A DNA stretch of 64,000 nt from Crossaster papposus (Eukaryota > Echinodermata > Asteroidea > Velatida > Solasteridae), in the NCBI GenBank assembly GCA_037893245.1, contig JBAIAA010000398.1, positions 372,001-436,000 on the forward strand, written 5' to 3'. Within the stretch, counting starts at the first letter, position 1, and the number at the start of each line of letters is the position of its first letter. Below the pieces are notes generated by a model that saw only the letters and a list, made by a program, of their open reading frames with translations, had not been told where the DNA came from and did no database searches. Of this stretch, positions 24,051 to 34,146 are shown in pieces. A program made the translations under genes and the position numbers.

Positions 24051-24984
24051 GCTCCCTGAGGAGTATCGGCGATTTTTGCTTGGATACATTTTCCCACCTA
24101 CCGGCACAAGCGTGGAATTGTTTTAAACTCTTTTCAGAGAACAACAAAACCGTGGAATCTGCATCTGAACCGTGCATAATATACTTTTTCTTGTTCAAAT
24201 CGCTATCATCTGAGCAGCTCGTGTCAACAGCGCCTACGCTCGCTCTATTTTACAACGCCCGCTATTGGTCCATTTTCCCACAATTCGCACAAACGTGCCG
24301 CACCACGACAGAAGGGCCTCGTTGATTGGTCGTTGGAAAACATGAATTTTAAATTGAGATTTTATCGAGTACTGGTTCGCAGACCGTTTGGGGATTTTAT
24401 TTGTGAGTTTCCCAACAACTTCCTCAGTAGTTTAAAGTAAAATTTATATAGATTCACGATATGCGTCAAGAAGGCGCAAGATAATCGGCCATGCCCTGCG
24501 GTCTAGCTCTCACTGACATCAAACAAAACCGAAAGCGAATTAAAGTCCGGATATTTACGGAGCCAGATTAATGTCATTAGTAGTCGGTTCTGTTCATTTT
24601 GCAACAAATACAGTCAACAGCAGTGGTTAATTGTCGGAGGACGTTGTCTGTAATGCTGTGGAATGGAAAGGGCGTTAAACAAGTAAGACACACCCACCCA
24701 CACACGCACACAAGTGGGTAAATGCCGTCAATAGGGGACGGGGCATTGTCCGACCGTCTTCCCTCTTTTGTTTGTACTCTAACGTTTTCGGATGATCGCC
24801 ATAGGATTTGCACACGAGTCTGAATCGGGGACCTTTGCGGAATAGGGGACCCCATTGTTCCCTTTGTCATACGTCCCCTATTTCAATCAAAAACAAACTC
24901 ACGCAATCATATAAACCCTTTGTTAGAGCCCAGTAAGCGCCATCCAATCAGCATGCACATTGTGATACCTTATCGGGTACGTAA
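24051..24984. other. intergenic, no gene seen
   Basis: No recognisable feature; short open frames only. Confidence 0.4.
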
Positions 24985-25127
24985 CCTACGTATCCATCCG
25001 TAGTAGTTTTGCAATCTCCCTAGTAAGCCGGCTACAGACCACTTAACTCGGCCCTGTCTCAAGGTTACCTATAGGTGGAGTAAGCCGGCTACAGACCACT
25101 TAATCCGGCCCTGTCTCAAGTTGCTGT
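24985..25127. repeat. rearranged copies of the 22392-22495 repeat
   Basis: It holds one inverted block (24985-25017) and two head-to-tail copies (25022-25074 and 25079-25127) of the GTAAGCCGGCTACAGACCAC unit. Confidence 0.75.
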
Positions 25128-26326
25128 CAGTGCTTCCATCCCCAGAATGTTCCTAGACATGGTCGGCCACCTATGTCTCATTTCTTTCCCTAAACTCAGT
25201 TCACCTGCTAGTAATCTGATCATAGATGCTCTCTCTTCCATGTTCATACCTTTTCCTACCTAACCACATAAAAGCACCTTTTTGCAAACTAGAATTTGCC
25301 TCTTTTTTTGTCAGGGTTGCCCCGACTCAACCTTCAAAAATTACTAATAAATGCTTCAATTTTTTATAAATTCGTACCAAATGAAGCAAATGCTAATATT
25401 CTAACAAAATACTAAACAGCAAAAAGTAAATACTTTGGGTTTTGGGCAAATACTCTCAGTAAAAGCATTTACTTAATTGTTATTCATAAAGATGCTAGTA
25501 AACGCCTAAAAATTGGTAGCAAAGAAATTGTAGATTTCGGACCCGAGTGGGCAAATATCGGCTGAACAAGCCCTCACTGAGGACCCCCCCCCCCCCCCAC
25601 CCACAACCACCCCCCCCCCCCCCCCCCCCACCCCACCCACTCGCCGATACAGATTTACGCCATCGGTCCGATCGTAAGAGACAATGTCGTTCGCCGTTTT
25701 GTTTATACATAAATGACATAGTACATGTAAAGTGCGATTGCCCTTTCGTCGAATTTGTGTTAGCCCGCTGCTCAGGTCTCAACCAATCAAATCAGCCGCT
25801 CAGACCGACTGTAAACTTGAGAAATCACCATAGCAACTGTCGTTGCCATGAACCTGACGGGCGGAACGTTTCGATTAATATTCTCTTTCCGCACCAGAGG
25901 CGCCATTGGGTATTACCGCAAAATTGGAAAGGGAAATTAAGGGAAGTTTTATATTTTTGCTTTAGCTGGTATTTGAAACCTGTAACCAAAGTGCTAAGCT
26001 GTATATCTAAGCTAACATATTTTGTTCAAACATAATTAAAAAACTTGATAGAAAATAGCAATGCTTGGTTATACTTGTAGATCCTGTAGATATACAGCAA
26101 CAGCAGTCTTTCTCAATACGTTTCCAGGTTTGTTGTACGACTTTAAATGGAAACCAGGGAATTATTCAAAGTTCCTACGATCAACCAATTTATAAATCTT
26201 TGCCTATGTTTTCTGCGTTTTCATTTCTCCTCTGTTTGTCTTATAGACTAGGAGCAAAGTTGTGAAAGCCCTGTAAATAAGAATTTTGCTCAACACCTAC
26301 TACATCCAAGGTTTGACTTCACAATA
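25128..26326. other. intergenic with C runs
   Basis: C runs at 25584-25598 and 25610-25629. The 162-codon frame at 25547-26035 begins in the proline-rich translation of these runs and has no domain. It is not supported as a gene. Confidence 0.4.
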
Positions 26327-26971
26327 TGGAAGAACATACCCTACTGAACACTGCTAGGTAGTATGTGGCTTCAAATTGTGGTATCACTTTTGAGAAAAAC
26401 TTGGTTTTTGAGGGTAAAAAGTTGGCATTGTTCTTAATTTGGCACCAATTGTTAGTAAACAGTCTAGTCATATATTCATAAAAAAATAAAAAAATGAAGC
26501 ATTTTATTTTGTATATATCTTAATATCTTATATAAATTATCACAACTATCATTTAAATATTTTTTACATTTCATTTTTATAAAGTACATACTAAAATGTG
26601 AAATAATTTTGAAATAAGAAAAAAGAAAACTTGTACGAGGCTACTTCCCAAGATTTGTTGGTTTATTTTTATTTTTTTTAAAGGTTATCTTTTAAAGGGG
26701 CGTGGCCACGCCCCTTTGTCTCCTTAGACCATAATTATTATTTTTTTGCCAATGAGGAACATTTGAGTCATGAACTCATTAAACAGCATCATTTGCATGA
26801 ACAAAAGTGATGTTTATATGCTTTCATTGTGTCAAACTTATCTTAAATTTGTTTTTTTTATTATTTTTTATCAAATTAATTTTTTTGTAATATTTTTTGA
26901 TAGCAGCGCTAAATTTATACCACAATTTGAGTCCACATACTACCTAGAGATGTTCTACTAGGTCTATTCCA
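26327..26971. mobile_element. AT-rich TIR element, about 645 bp
   Basis: The left end (core 26354-26384) and right end (core 26917-26947) are inverted copies carrying CTAGGTAGTATGTGG and CCACATACTACCTAG. Weaker symmetry extends outward to about 26327 and 26971. The interior is AT-rich with one exception: a perfect 24-bp palindrome at 26694-26717 centred on GTGGCCAC. No coding capacity. The Penelope-like element inserted about 90 bp to its right. Confidence 0.7.
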
Positions 26972-27063
26972 CCAGATAAAGCAATCGAACCTTAGATGTA
27001 GTGAGAGTTGAGCACCCACTTTTTTTTTTGGTCCGTGCTCCTAGTCTATTAGTTATATATCTA

Positions 27064-28629
27064 TATAACAAGACTGGTAACCCTGGTAGGCCTATCGTCT
27101 CGGGTAATGGCTCACCCACTGAACACATCTCCATGTTTATTGACAGTTTTCTTAAACCCCTTGTCCATAGGATTCCATCATACATCCATGACACCCCGGA
27201 CTTCCTGCGCAAGCTCGAAGGAATCAAGGACCAGATTCCCAGAACGGCCATCATTGGGACCTTTGACGTCTCATCCTTGTACACTAACATACCACACGAA
27301 GAAGGTATTCGTGCTTGTTCCATAACCCTAGCTAGGGCAGGACACACGACCCCTCCCATAAGTGACATTCGCGCCCTCATGAAACTTGTACTAACGAAGA
27401 ATAATTTTTCCTTCCTAGATAAGCACTATCTACAGGTACATGGCACTGCAATGGGTACTCGTATGGCACCCTCCTTTGCATGCCTCTTTTTGGGTGACCT
27501 CGAGGAACGCATGCTTGCCTTAGCACCGTGCCGTCCCTGGATCTGGTGGAGATACATTGATGATGTATTTTTCATATGGACCAGTGATGAGGACAGTCTA
27601 CTGACTTTCACTAATCACATGAATTCCTTCCACAGGACCATCAAGTTCACATCAGAGTACTCACATCATCAGGCCCACTTCCTGGATGTCACCATCCGCA
27701 AGGAGGACAACTTAATAACCACTGATCTGTATTCTAAACCCACAGACACACACCAGTATCTCCACTCCTCCAGCTGTCACCCTAGGCATTGTAAGACTGG
27801 TATAGCATTTAGTCAAGCCCTCAGACTCAAAAGGATTTGTTCCAACGACTATGATTTCTCCCGCCATTCACAGATACTGAAGAACAACTTGGTTGCCAGG
27901 GGTCACAGTTCCCGCCAAGTTCAACGTGCCATTGCCAGAGCCAAAGCCGTACCCAGAAATTTGGCTCTAAAGGTAAAGGCCCCCCAGGCTAATGCCAAAC
28001 CCATGATCCCCCTGGTCACTACCTTTCACCCCAGTCTCCCTTCCCTTCGCAAAATCACCAACGACAGCCATCACATTCTCCACACTTCAGATCGCCTTGT
28101 CCGGGCCATCCCCGACAGCCCTGTATTGGCCTATAGACGCCCTCAAAATCTACGAGACCTCATTGTTCGAGCCGAAGTTCCCAGCTTGGATGCATCTCCC
28201 CCCATCCAACACGGAACTTTCAAGTGCAGCTCTAGATGTGTGGTCTGCCAGATCCACATTCAGGAGTCTGACTCCTTTTCTGGCCACTCTTCTGGTACTA
28301 CTCATAGAATTATTGGTAACATCACTTGCAGTACATCTAACGTCATATATCTCATCTCTTGCAGGTTTTGTGGAGTTCAGTATGTCGGAGAGACCAAAAA
28401 TGCCCTAAAAAAGCGTTTCTACGGTCATCGATCGACTGTCAACACCAAGAAACTGGATACCCCTGTAGGACATCACTTTAACCAGCCTAACCATTGCATT
28501 TCTGATATGATTCTTCAGGGCATAGAATCACTTGGCCATCGGAAAGACTCAGTCCGCCTCAGCCGGGAGAAAGTCTGGATGAATCGTCTTCGGACTATTG
28601 GGCTTAACATCCAACTAGGAAATGATTAA
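27064..28629 (+). CDS. Penelope-type reverse transcriptase with GIY-YIG endonuclease, 5' truncated
   Basis: The open frame encodes 521 residues from the element boundary to a TAA stop. The frame is open upstream to 27001, but that part is host flank and has no ATG. Seen in order: GNPGRPIVS near the start; motif A FDVSSLYTNIP with the catalytic Asp at residue 68; HGTAMGTRMAPSFACLFLG (the Penelope counterpart of the QG...SP motif); and YIDD at 164-167. A CX2C pair sits at 392/395. A GIY-YIG-type endonuclease starts with VIYLI (427), has YVGET at 440-444 and KKRFYGHRS after it, and ends with a WMNRLRTIGLNIQLGND tail. In this family the RT copies element RNA and the GIY-YIG domain nicks the target. 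The truncation removes the N-terminal part, so the copy is presumably dead on its own, although the remaining frame has no stop. Intactness suggests a young insertion. Confidence 0.93.
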   Translation, partial: YNKTGNPGRPIVSGNGSPTEHISMFIDSFLKPLVHRIPSYIHDTPDFLRKLEGIKDQIPRTAIIGTFDVSSLYTNIPHEEGIRACSITLARAGHTTPPISDIRALMKLVLTKNNFSFLDKHYLQVHGTAMGTRMAPSFACLFLGDLEERMLALAPCRPWIWWRYIDDVFFIWTSDEDSLLTFTNHMNSFHRTIKFTSEYSHHQAHFLDVTIRKEDNLITTDLYSKPTDTHQYLHSSSCHPRHCKTGIAFSQALRLKRICSNDYDFSRHSQILKNNLVARGHSSRQVQRAIARAKAVPRNLALKVKAPQANAKPMIPLVTTFHPSLPSLRKITNDSHHILHTSDRLVRAIPDSPVLAYRRPQNLRDLIVRAEVPSLDASPPIQHGTFKCSSRCVVCQIHIQESDSFSGHSSGTTHRIIGNITCSTSNVIYLISCRFCGVQYVGETKNALKKRFYGHRSTVNTKKLDTPVGHHFNQPNHCISDMILQGIESLGHRKDSVRLSREKVWMNRLRTIGLNIQLGND

Positions 28630-29081
28630 CTTCTATTTTTTCTCCATTTGTCATCTGTTTCAGATTCATTCCTTGCCAGAATTTTGTTTTTGTTGTTGTT
28701 TTTGTTTGTTCTCACTTCTCTGGTTTTCCTCAAACCCCCCCCCCCCCTCCTCATTACTCCTATTCATACTTATTTGTTAGTTCTTCCCTTTGATCTCCAC
28801 CCTGGACCCCTTTCCTCGTGGCTTTACCCCTTCTGTTTTTGTTCCTACCCCGCCTTTGATCCTACCCACACTGACCTCACCCTTTAATCCCTCAGCCTAA
28901 TCCTCCTTTTGTTGTTTGTTCCATTGAACTCTGTGCTTTGTTTCTTTTGTGTTTTTTAAGCGTCCATGATGTGCATCATGCTGTATATTGCCCTATATAT
29001 GTTTGTTTCTTGTACACAGTCATTTAGTCTCTGAAGAAGATCTTGTTAAGATCGAAATATTAGGCCCTCTTAACTTATTTG
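28630..29081 (+). other. 3' non-coding end of the Penelope-like element with terminal hairpin
   Basis: T/C-rich sequence with a C run (28735-28747) leads to the terminal motif at 29031-29076. There CTGAAGA is followed by one base, a perfect 6-bp stem GATCTT/AAGATC with loop GTT, and then GAAA. The layout resembles the central part of a hammerhead core (CUGANGA-stem II-GAAA). Hammerhead motifs are known in Penelope-like elements, but the extra base and the lack of a stem I mean it is not a convincing ribozyme. Confidence 0.7.
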
Positions 29082-29090
29082 AGTTATATA

Positions 29091-29210
29091 TCTAGAGAGC
29101 AGCGAGCGAAGCGACGCAATAGACGGGCCATTCAGAAAACGGGTTATCTAGGGAGAGAGCAGCGAGCGAAGCGACGCAAGAGACCGGCCATTCAGAAAAC
29201 AGGTTAAACC
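29091..29210. repeat. 60-bp direct repeat, two units
   Basis: GAGAGCAGCGAGCGAAGCGA recurs at exactly 60-bp spacing, followed in both units by a GGCCATTCAGAAAAC block. Each unit contains GCGAAGC, a sequence known to form an unusually stable DNA mini-hairpin. Confidence 0.85.
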
Positions 29211-29574
29211 AACAAGTATTCTTAATTAACGAGCAGCAGATCCCGGGTGCGCAACCAGTATTGTCATCCCCTGTGTATCGATTGTTCATATTATTTTCTT
29301 GACATTTTGAACATTGTTGCTAAATTGCAGTTGAGATGATGTCGCAATTACTCCTACTATATTAGAGCGTGGGCCGTGACCACCACCAGATATTCTGCAA
29401 ACAATAGAGATGTGGAGATTTTCTAACTTGTACTCGTACGTTTACGTGTAAGCACGCTATCAGATTACTAACAAAATAGACAAGTTTTCAGTGTTCATTT
29501 TAAGCGGATATGGTTGATTTTATGAGTTTCAAATCAAGTTTGCCCCAAACGTTGACATTTCAAGAAGTAATTGC

Positions 29575-29725
29575 GCTTGCGGAATATTGTGGTCTTCTCA
29601 GGAATTCCTTTTAGAGGATTTTAGGAGGGAGGTGGGGTGCGTTAGGTAACAATAGTCTAGAGAGTGTAAAGGTATTGGGGACCAAGGGGGAAGTCCTCGG
29701 TCTCATATCGTGCTGGGTATAATTT
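29575..29725 (+). repeat. dispersed repeat family copy
   Basis: The same family as 7380-7520 (inverted), 45716-45830 and 54393-54530. It starts with ATTGCGCTTGCGGAAT and contains GGTGCGTTAGGTAACAATAG. Confidence 0.75.
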
Positions 29726-29734
29726 GTCCGGGCA

Positions 29735-29850
29735 GATTATTCCAAATATTGGTACCACTCACAGCAAAACTAGTGGCATAGCATTATTTTCGGTCGAAAA
29801 AAACTTTCAATGCTTTGTGGATTGATTGCCTTGTTTCGTGAATCACTGTA
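29735..29850 (-). pseudogene. 3' end of a non-LTR reverse transcriptase ORF, relic
   Basis: On the minus strand the translation reads approximately TSFAVSGTNIWNNLPGQI. This is the usual C-terminal signature of non-LTR retrotransposon ORF2 proteins (RGA..W..LP..LR). The same signature is found at 55650-55760, and DNA identity between the two is high (GGGCAGAT.ATTCCAAATATT). Only this end is recognisable. Confidence 0.6.
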
Positions 29851-30058
29851 AGTGGTGCCAAATGTACAAAAGAGTCATTTTGTTAGGACTTAACTATTAA
29901 AAAGCAAGACATAATAGCATGTCCAGGCGGCAAAAAGGAAGAAATAGATTAAATAAAACCTTCAATTACAATCAAAAGAGAATGCACTTCAAGTAGAACG
30001 TAAGAGCGCGATATTTAAATGACGAACGCCATCTTGAAAAATGGTCACCCGACGGACC

Positions 30059-30320
30059 TACCAAACTTTTAGTAATCAGTTTGAATCGGCCACTGGTTCG
30101 CTTTATCAATTAGGCGGGATTTCATTGTGAACCAATGGCCGAATCACACTGATTGAGATCAGTGATCCAGCCGCTGTTTCACTCCATCAATTGAACGGGA
30201 TTTGATTGTGAACCAATGGCCGGATCACACTGATTGAGATCAGTGATCCAGCCGCTGGTTCACTCCATCAATTGGACGGGTTTGATTGTGAACCAACGGC
30301 CGGATCAGACTGATCGCAAT
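30059..30320. repeat. 81-bp tandem repeat with internal dyads, about 3 units
   Basis: The unit contains GTGAACCAATGGCCGGATCA and later TGATCCAGCCGCTGGTTCAC, which is nearly its reverse complement. Each unit therefore folds back around CACTGATTGAGATCAGTG. Confidence 0.85.
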
Positions 30321-31224
30321 TCGGAACTGCGTGAAACAAGCATGCCCGTATAGTTAACAAACAAAAACTTCCGAAAACTATAGCCTATCCAACCCTCTGC
30401 GCATATCCACCGCGCCTACAGTTGAACGGGTCTAACAAGTGGGAAGGGACACGGGAAGACATTCAGTCGGTGATAAAGGAAAGAGAGATATATAGATAGA
30501 TAGAGAGCTGTTAGGAAAACAACATGATTAAGTGTGACACGAGGCATTAATAGATGGAAGCCGGCGAATTCTTGACGAGACGAAAACTGACAATCGGTGA
30601 ATTTTAGCTCCGTACGACGACCGATTAGATTAACCGTAGAAAAAACAACGAGTTGCAATATATCGAAGTGATCTTTATAGCCCCCCTCCCCTCACCCTCC
30701 TCCCCCAAATGGGATGTAGATGTATATTGTGATTTTAGTACGTTGGGAGATGGGTAGGGTTTAACGCCAAGTGCTTAAATAATGTACCTGTAAGGTGGGT
30801 CCGTTGTCCAAGACGTTAATATCGATGTCTGGTCACTCTGGGAGAGGAACGTTTTGAGTATTAAACGACGTCCAACGCCACCGAACCTTCTCCTGGGGGC
30901 TCGTTTTAAATTCTGACATATAATAATTGGCGGCTGAATGTGGAGTTTATACAGCATTGCATGGATGGATAACTATACCTCAAATATCTGGTAAAATAAA
31001 CAGCCTGTAAAAATGGCATATCACTCTGAAATAACTGTTCACATGCTGATGATTTTGCCAAACGGTAGGTGTGCTGGGACAGTTTTTAGAAAACGTCTCG
31101 TTTGATAAATATAACTAGAATCGTTTGCTTTTGTGCATTTTGCCGTTATAACCAAATAACCGTATAATCAAATCGCTCCAAATCTAAGGTAAGGTACATC
31201 AACGCACCTGATGAGGTTTTATTT
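30321..31224. other. intergenic, no gene seen
   Basis: Short open frames only; no recognisable feature. Confidence 0.4.
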
Positions 31225-31375
31225 CAGTTTTAGTTTTAGTTCAGTACGGGTATATAGCCATAGCCCTATGGCTGGCTGCGTTCAAGTGTTTCACTAAGTA
31301 GTTTTAGGTTTTGTACGGATATATAGCCATAGCCATATGGCTGGCTGCGTTCCAGTGTTTTACTAAAGTGTCCCA
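31225..31375. repeat. two-unit tandem duplication, about 77 bp
   Basis: GTACGG.TATATAGCCATAGC followed by ATGGCTGGCTGCGTTC occurs twice. Confidence 0.85.
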
Positions 31376-31397
31376 AGAAGCCTTTTTTACATATCAT

Positions 31398-31592
31398 TGG
31401 AACTCGGTTGAACTCAATGGAACTCGGTTGAACTCAATGGAACTCGGTTGAACTCAATGGAACTCGGTAGAACTCAATGGAACTCGGTTGAACTCAATGG
31501 AACTCGGTTGAACTCAATGGAACTCGGTAGAACTCAATGGAACTCGGTTGAACTCAATGGAACTCGGTTGAACTCAATGGAACTCGGTAATG
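31398..31592. repeat. 20-bp satellite with 60-bp higher-order period
   Basis: The unit AACTCGGTTGAACTCAATGG is repeated about ten times. A GTT-to-GTA change occurs in every third unit (31461, 31521, 31581), so the last nine units form three 60-bp higher-order repeats. Confidence 0.95.
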
Positions 31593-34044
31593 CATGACCA
31601 ATAATGTAAAGCTTACAACCGCAATAGTTTAGGATACAACCATAATTATACATAATGTTCATAGTTTGTTTATACATGTACATTTGTTTGTGGTTTTTCT
31701 TTTTATTGGGACATATTTTGATAGCAGTCCTATTGAGAAAGATTGATGTCATTATAGGCCAATTGCCTTGGCAACATACAAAAGATGACGTATTGACTTT
31801 GGTATACTCATTAATTCAAACAGTATTTTTAACCGGTGCGTAATAATCCCCCCAAATGTCAGCTCACTAAAGTGAAGATGTGAGGCAAAGTTCATGCTCC
31901 CTTTATACTCAAACACTAAGATACACACGATGGTGTATACAATATTTGCATTAAAAACAAATATCACTTATTTGCCAGACCACGCTGAATGGGTGCAATT
32001 AAAAGCAACCGTCGTGTGTGCTAGTCACGCCGAGCGGATCAAGCCATGATGCACTGAACTTTCGCGCCGACAAGAAATCAATTTTTCTGTTCAGAAAGCA
32101 AATTATTCGCGTTGTATTCCGCCGCCTCGCACAAAACCCGACCGTGCATGTTTCCTAGGATTGACTAGTTTAACTGGTAGACTATCGAAGACGTGATTAA
32201 TAATAATTCAGTTGGTCGCTATATGCGCCTCTCATAATACTAGGCCAGTGAATAAAACATCTCATTGGATGAAGATAATCATGACAGTTTTTTAGATTTC
32301 TTTTCTGGAAAGTCTGTTTGAACATTACGGAATTTCTGCAGCTGCATGTCCATTTCTAACCACAATAGGCTCAATTTATAAGCAAATGTCAACGTTTATA
32401 TAGTTACAAAGGTTTTGTTTTTGAGGTTGGTGTCCAAACACTCATGATTTCCGATAAATTGTTCCCCTTTCAACCTCAACAAGTGACATGTTTTTCCCTC
32501 AGTAGTGGTAATCTACTAATATTTGTTTGCATCTCGAGTAAAGAACTTGCGAAAGATGTCCACCCGCCGTCGATTTACGTCCTAGCTTGCAACGCCAGAC
32601 GGGAGCCTCTGGTCGTAGACTTCAGATTCTGTGGACCGTCTGTGTCCACATTTGACCGTCGGGGCTAATTACTCGAGATGGCTGTCCAATTTCAATGAGC
32701 CGTTGTCTTGCAATGCATTTCATGATTTTGCTTGTCAAACTCGTTTACACTCAATTGTTGTAAATGGCAGCGCTGTCGACATTACGCCGTTTTGTCTTTA
32801 AAATCAAGTCTTGTGAGTTTCTTTCACAGTATTCTCTGTACAATAAGTTGCAGAATATTTTTATTACAATTACTATATATAGAATTATACGTATATACGT
32901 TTATGTTTGTAATCATTGTTAACAAAAGCCCTGTCATATTATACAATCTCATAATTATTACAACGTTTCAAAATGAAACAATATCTCAATTACGTATTTA
33001 TGACACGTTACGTTTCCTGTCACTTTTCCTGTACTCTGAAGTGTTAATTTTGCAAACAAAAACAGATTCTCCAAAAAGAAAAGTTTACTAAAAACATCAG
33101 AACTGTTGTAAGACGCAATTACAGCTTTTGTCTTTGAAAAAAAAGATCTGCGTTAAACTACAACAAATGTTAACTGTGTGCGGTTTGAAATCCTATTCGT
33201 GCTGACGTGATGATTGAGTATATAAATTCTGTCTAACTATGCAACTTCTCCATCACTGGGGTTTCTTCGGCTTACAAAAGTATACATTTACAAGACACAA
33301 TGAATTAAGTATACAGTGAACACACGCCGGGGAAGAGTAACAAATCTAATGAATTGGGGAAAGTCGTCTTGCAAGCTAACCTCGTTCTAGGGGTTTAAGT
33401 CCACATCGGTTGAACCTGAGTGTAAACTCAATTCATTTGCTCCGATTCGATCGCGCCATCACAAGTATTTACATGCTCGAAGTCTAGTTTTAAATCAGAT
33501 GCCTTGACATTATTTAAAAGCAACACTTTAAAGGCAAATTCGCGCCTAATTATAACGTCCAAGATTTGTTTCTGGTGCAAAATGCTAAATACCAGGCTGA
33601 TGGCTAGTGATACTGACCTTGGAGTATACAATAAAACTAAGAACGATGTTGTCTTCCAGAACTCCCAACGTTATCCAAAGGAGCACTATTTGGGTGCGTT
33701 CGTTTAGACAAAGGTTATAGCTCTGACGTCATACTCAGGGCTTTAGTCAGTCACCACAGACCATTAGCCTCTGTCATGACCTTTCTAAAAGGTCAACGCG
33801 AGGAAAATTGTCAAAATGGCGGCGCTTACCAACAGCAACACGTGTGTCGTCGATGTCAGAACTTTATGGCTTACGACGGAGCTCTAAAGGCTGTGGTTAT
33901 TTCGAGAGGATAAACCGTAGGCATAAGGTTAAATGTCATCCAAAACCGTAAAATTACGAAAGAGAAAGAAACAGCGACTGAAAAAATGGTCAGTTTGTGA
34001 AAGCGTGCTGCGCTATATACGTACGTGCGTAGCTAGCGGATGTC
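31593..34044. other. intergenic, no gene seen
   Basis: Open frames up to 119 codons (32732-33091) are AT-rich and without domains. No RNA gene is recognised. Confidence 0.4.
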
Positions 34045-34146
34045 AGACAAGTCGACCGTTGAGACAACTCGACTCGGGACAAGTCGACCGTTGAGACAAC
34101 TCGCCCGTTGAGACAACTCGCCCGTTGAGACAACTCGACCATTGGG
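34045..34146. repeat. short minisatellite, GTTGAGACAACTCG units
   Basis: Units of CCGTTGAGACAACTCG occur four to five times, mixed with GGACAAGTCGA. The unit contains the dyad GTTGAGACAAC. Confidence 0.85.

Larger units (their letters stand above)
27064..29081 (+). mobile_element. Penelope-like retroelement, 5'-truncated, 13-bp TSD
   Basis: The direct repeat AGTTATATATCTA occurs at 27051-27063 and again at 29082-29094, immediately outside the element. This gives the boundaries. The element begins inside the reverse transcriptase region, so it lacks the 5' part of a full-length Penelope-like element. It continues through RT, linker and GIY-YIG endonuclease, then about 450 bp of 3' non-coding sequence ending at a CTGAAGAAGATCTTGTTAAG hairpin motif (29031-29050) and TTAACTTATTTG. 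A 222-bp copy of the same end lies at 12281-12502. Confidence 0.92.

Noticed and set aside
27001-27063. Start of the reverse transcriptase gene at 27001
   Set aside because: The codon is GTG, the residues are not RT-like, and the 13-bp TSD places the element boundary at 27064.
29031-29076. Functional hammerhead ribozyme at the Penelope 3' end
   Set aside because: CUGAAGA and GAAA with a good stem between them are present, but there is an extra base before the stem and I cannot find a matching stem I or a plausible cleavage triplet.
32732-33091. 119-codon frame as a membrane protein
   Set aside because: It is hydrophobic only because the DNA is T-rich. There is no family resemblance and no supporting context.
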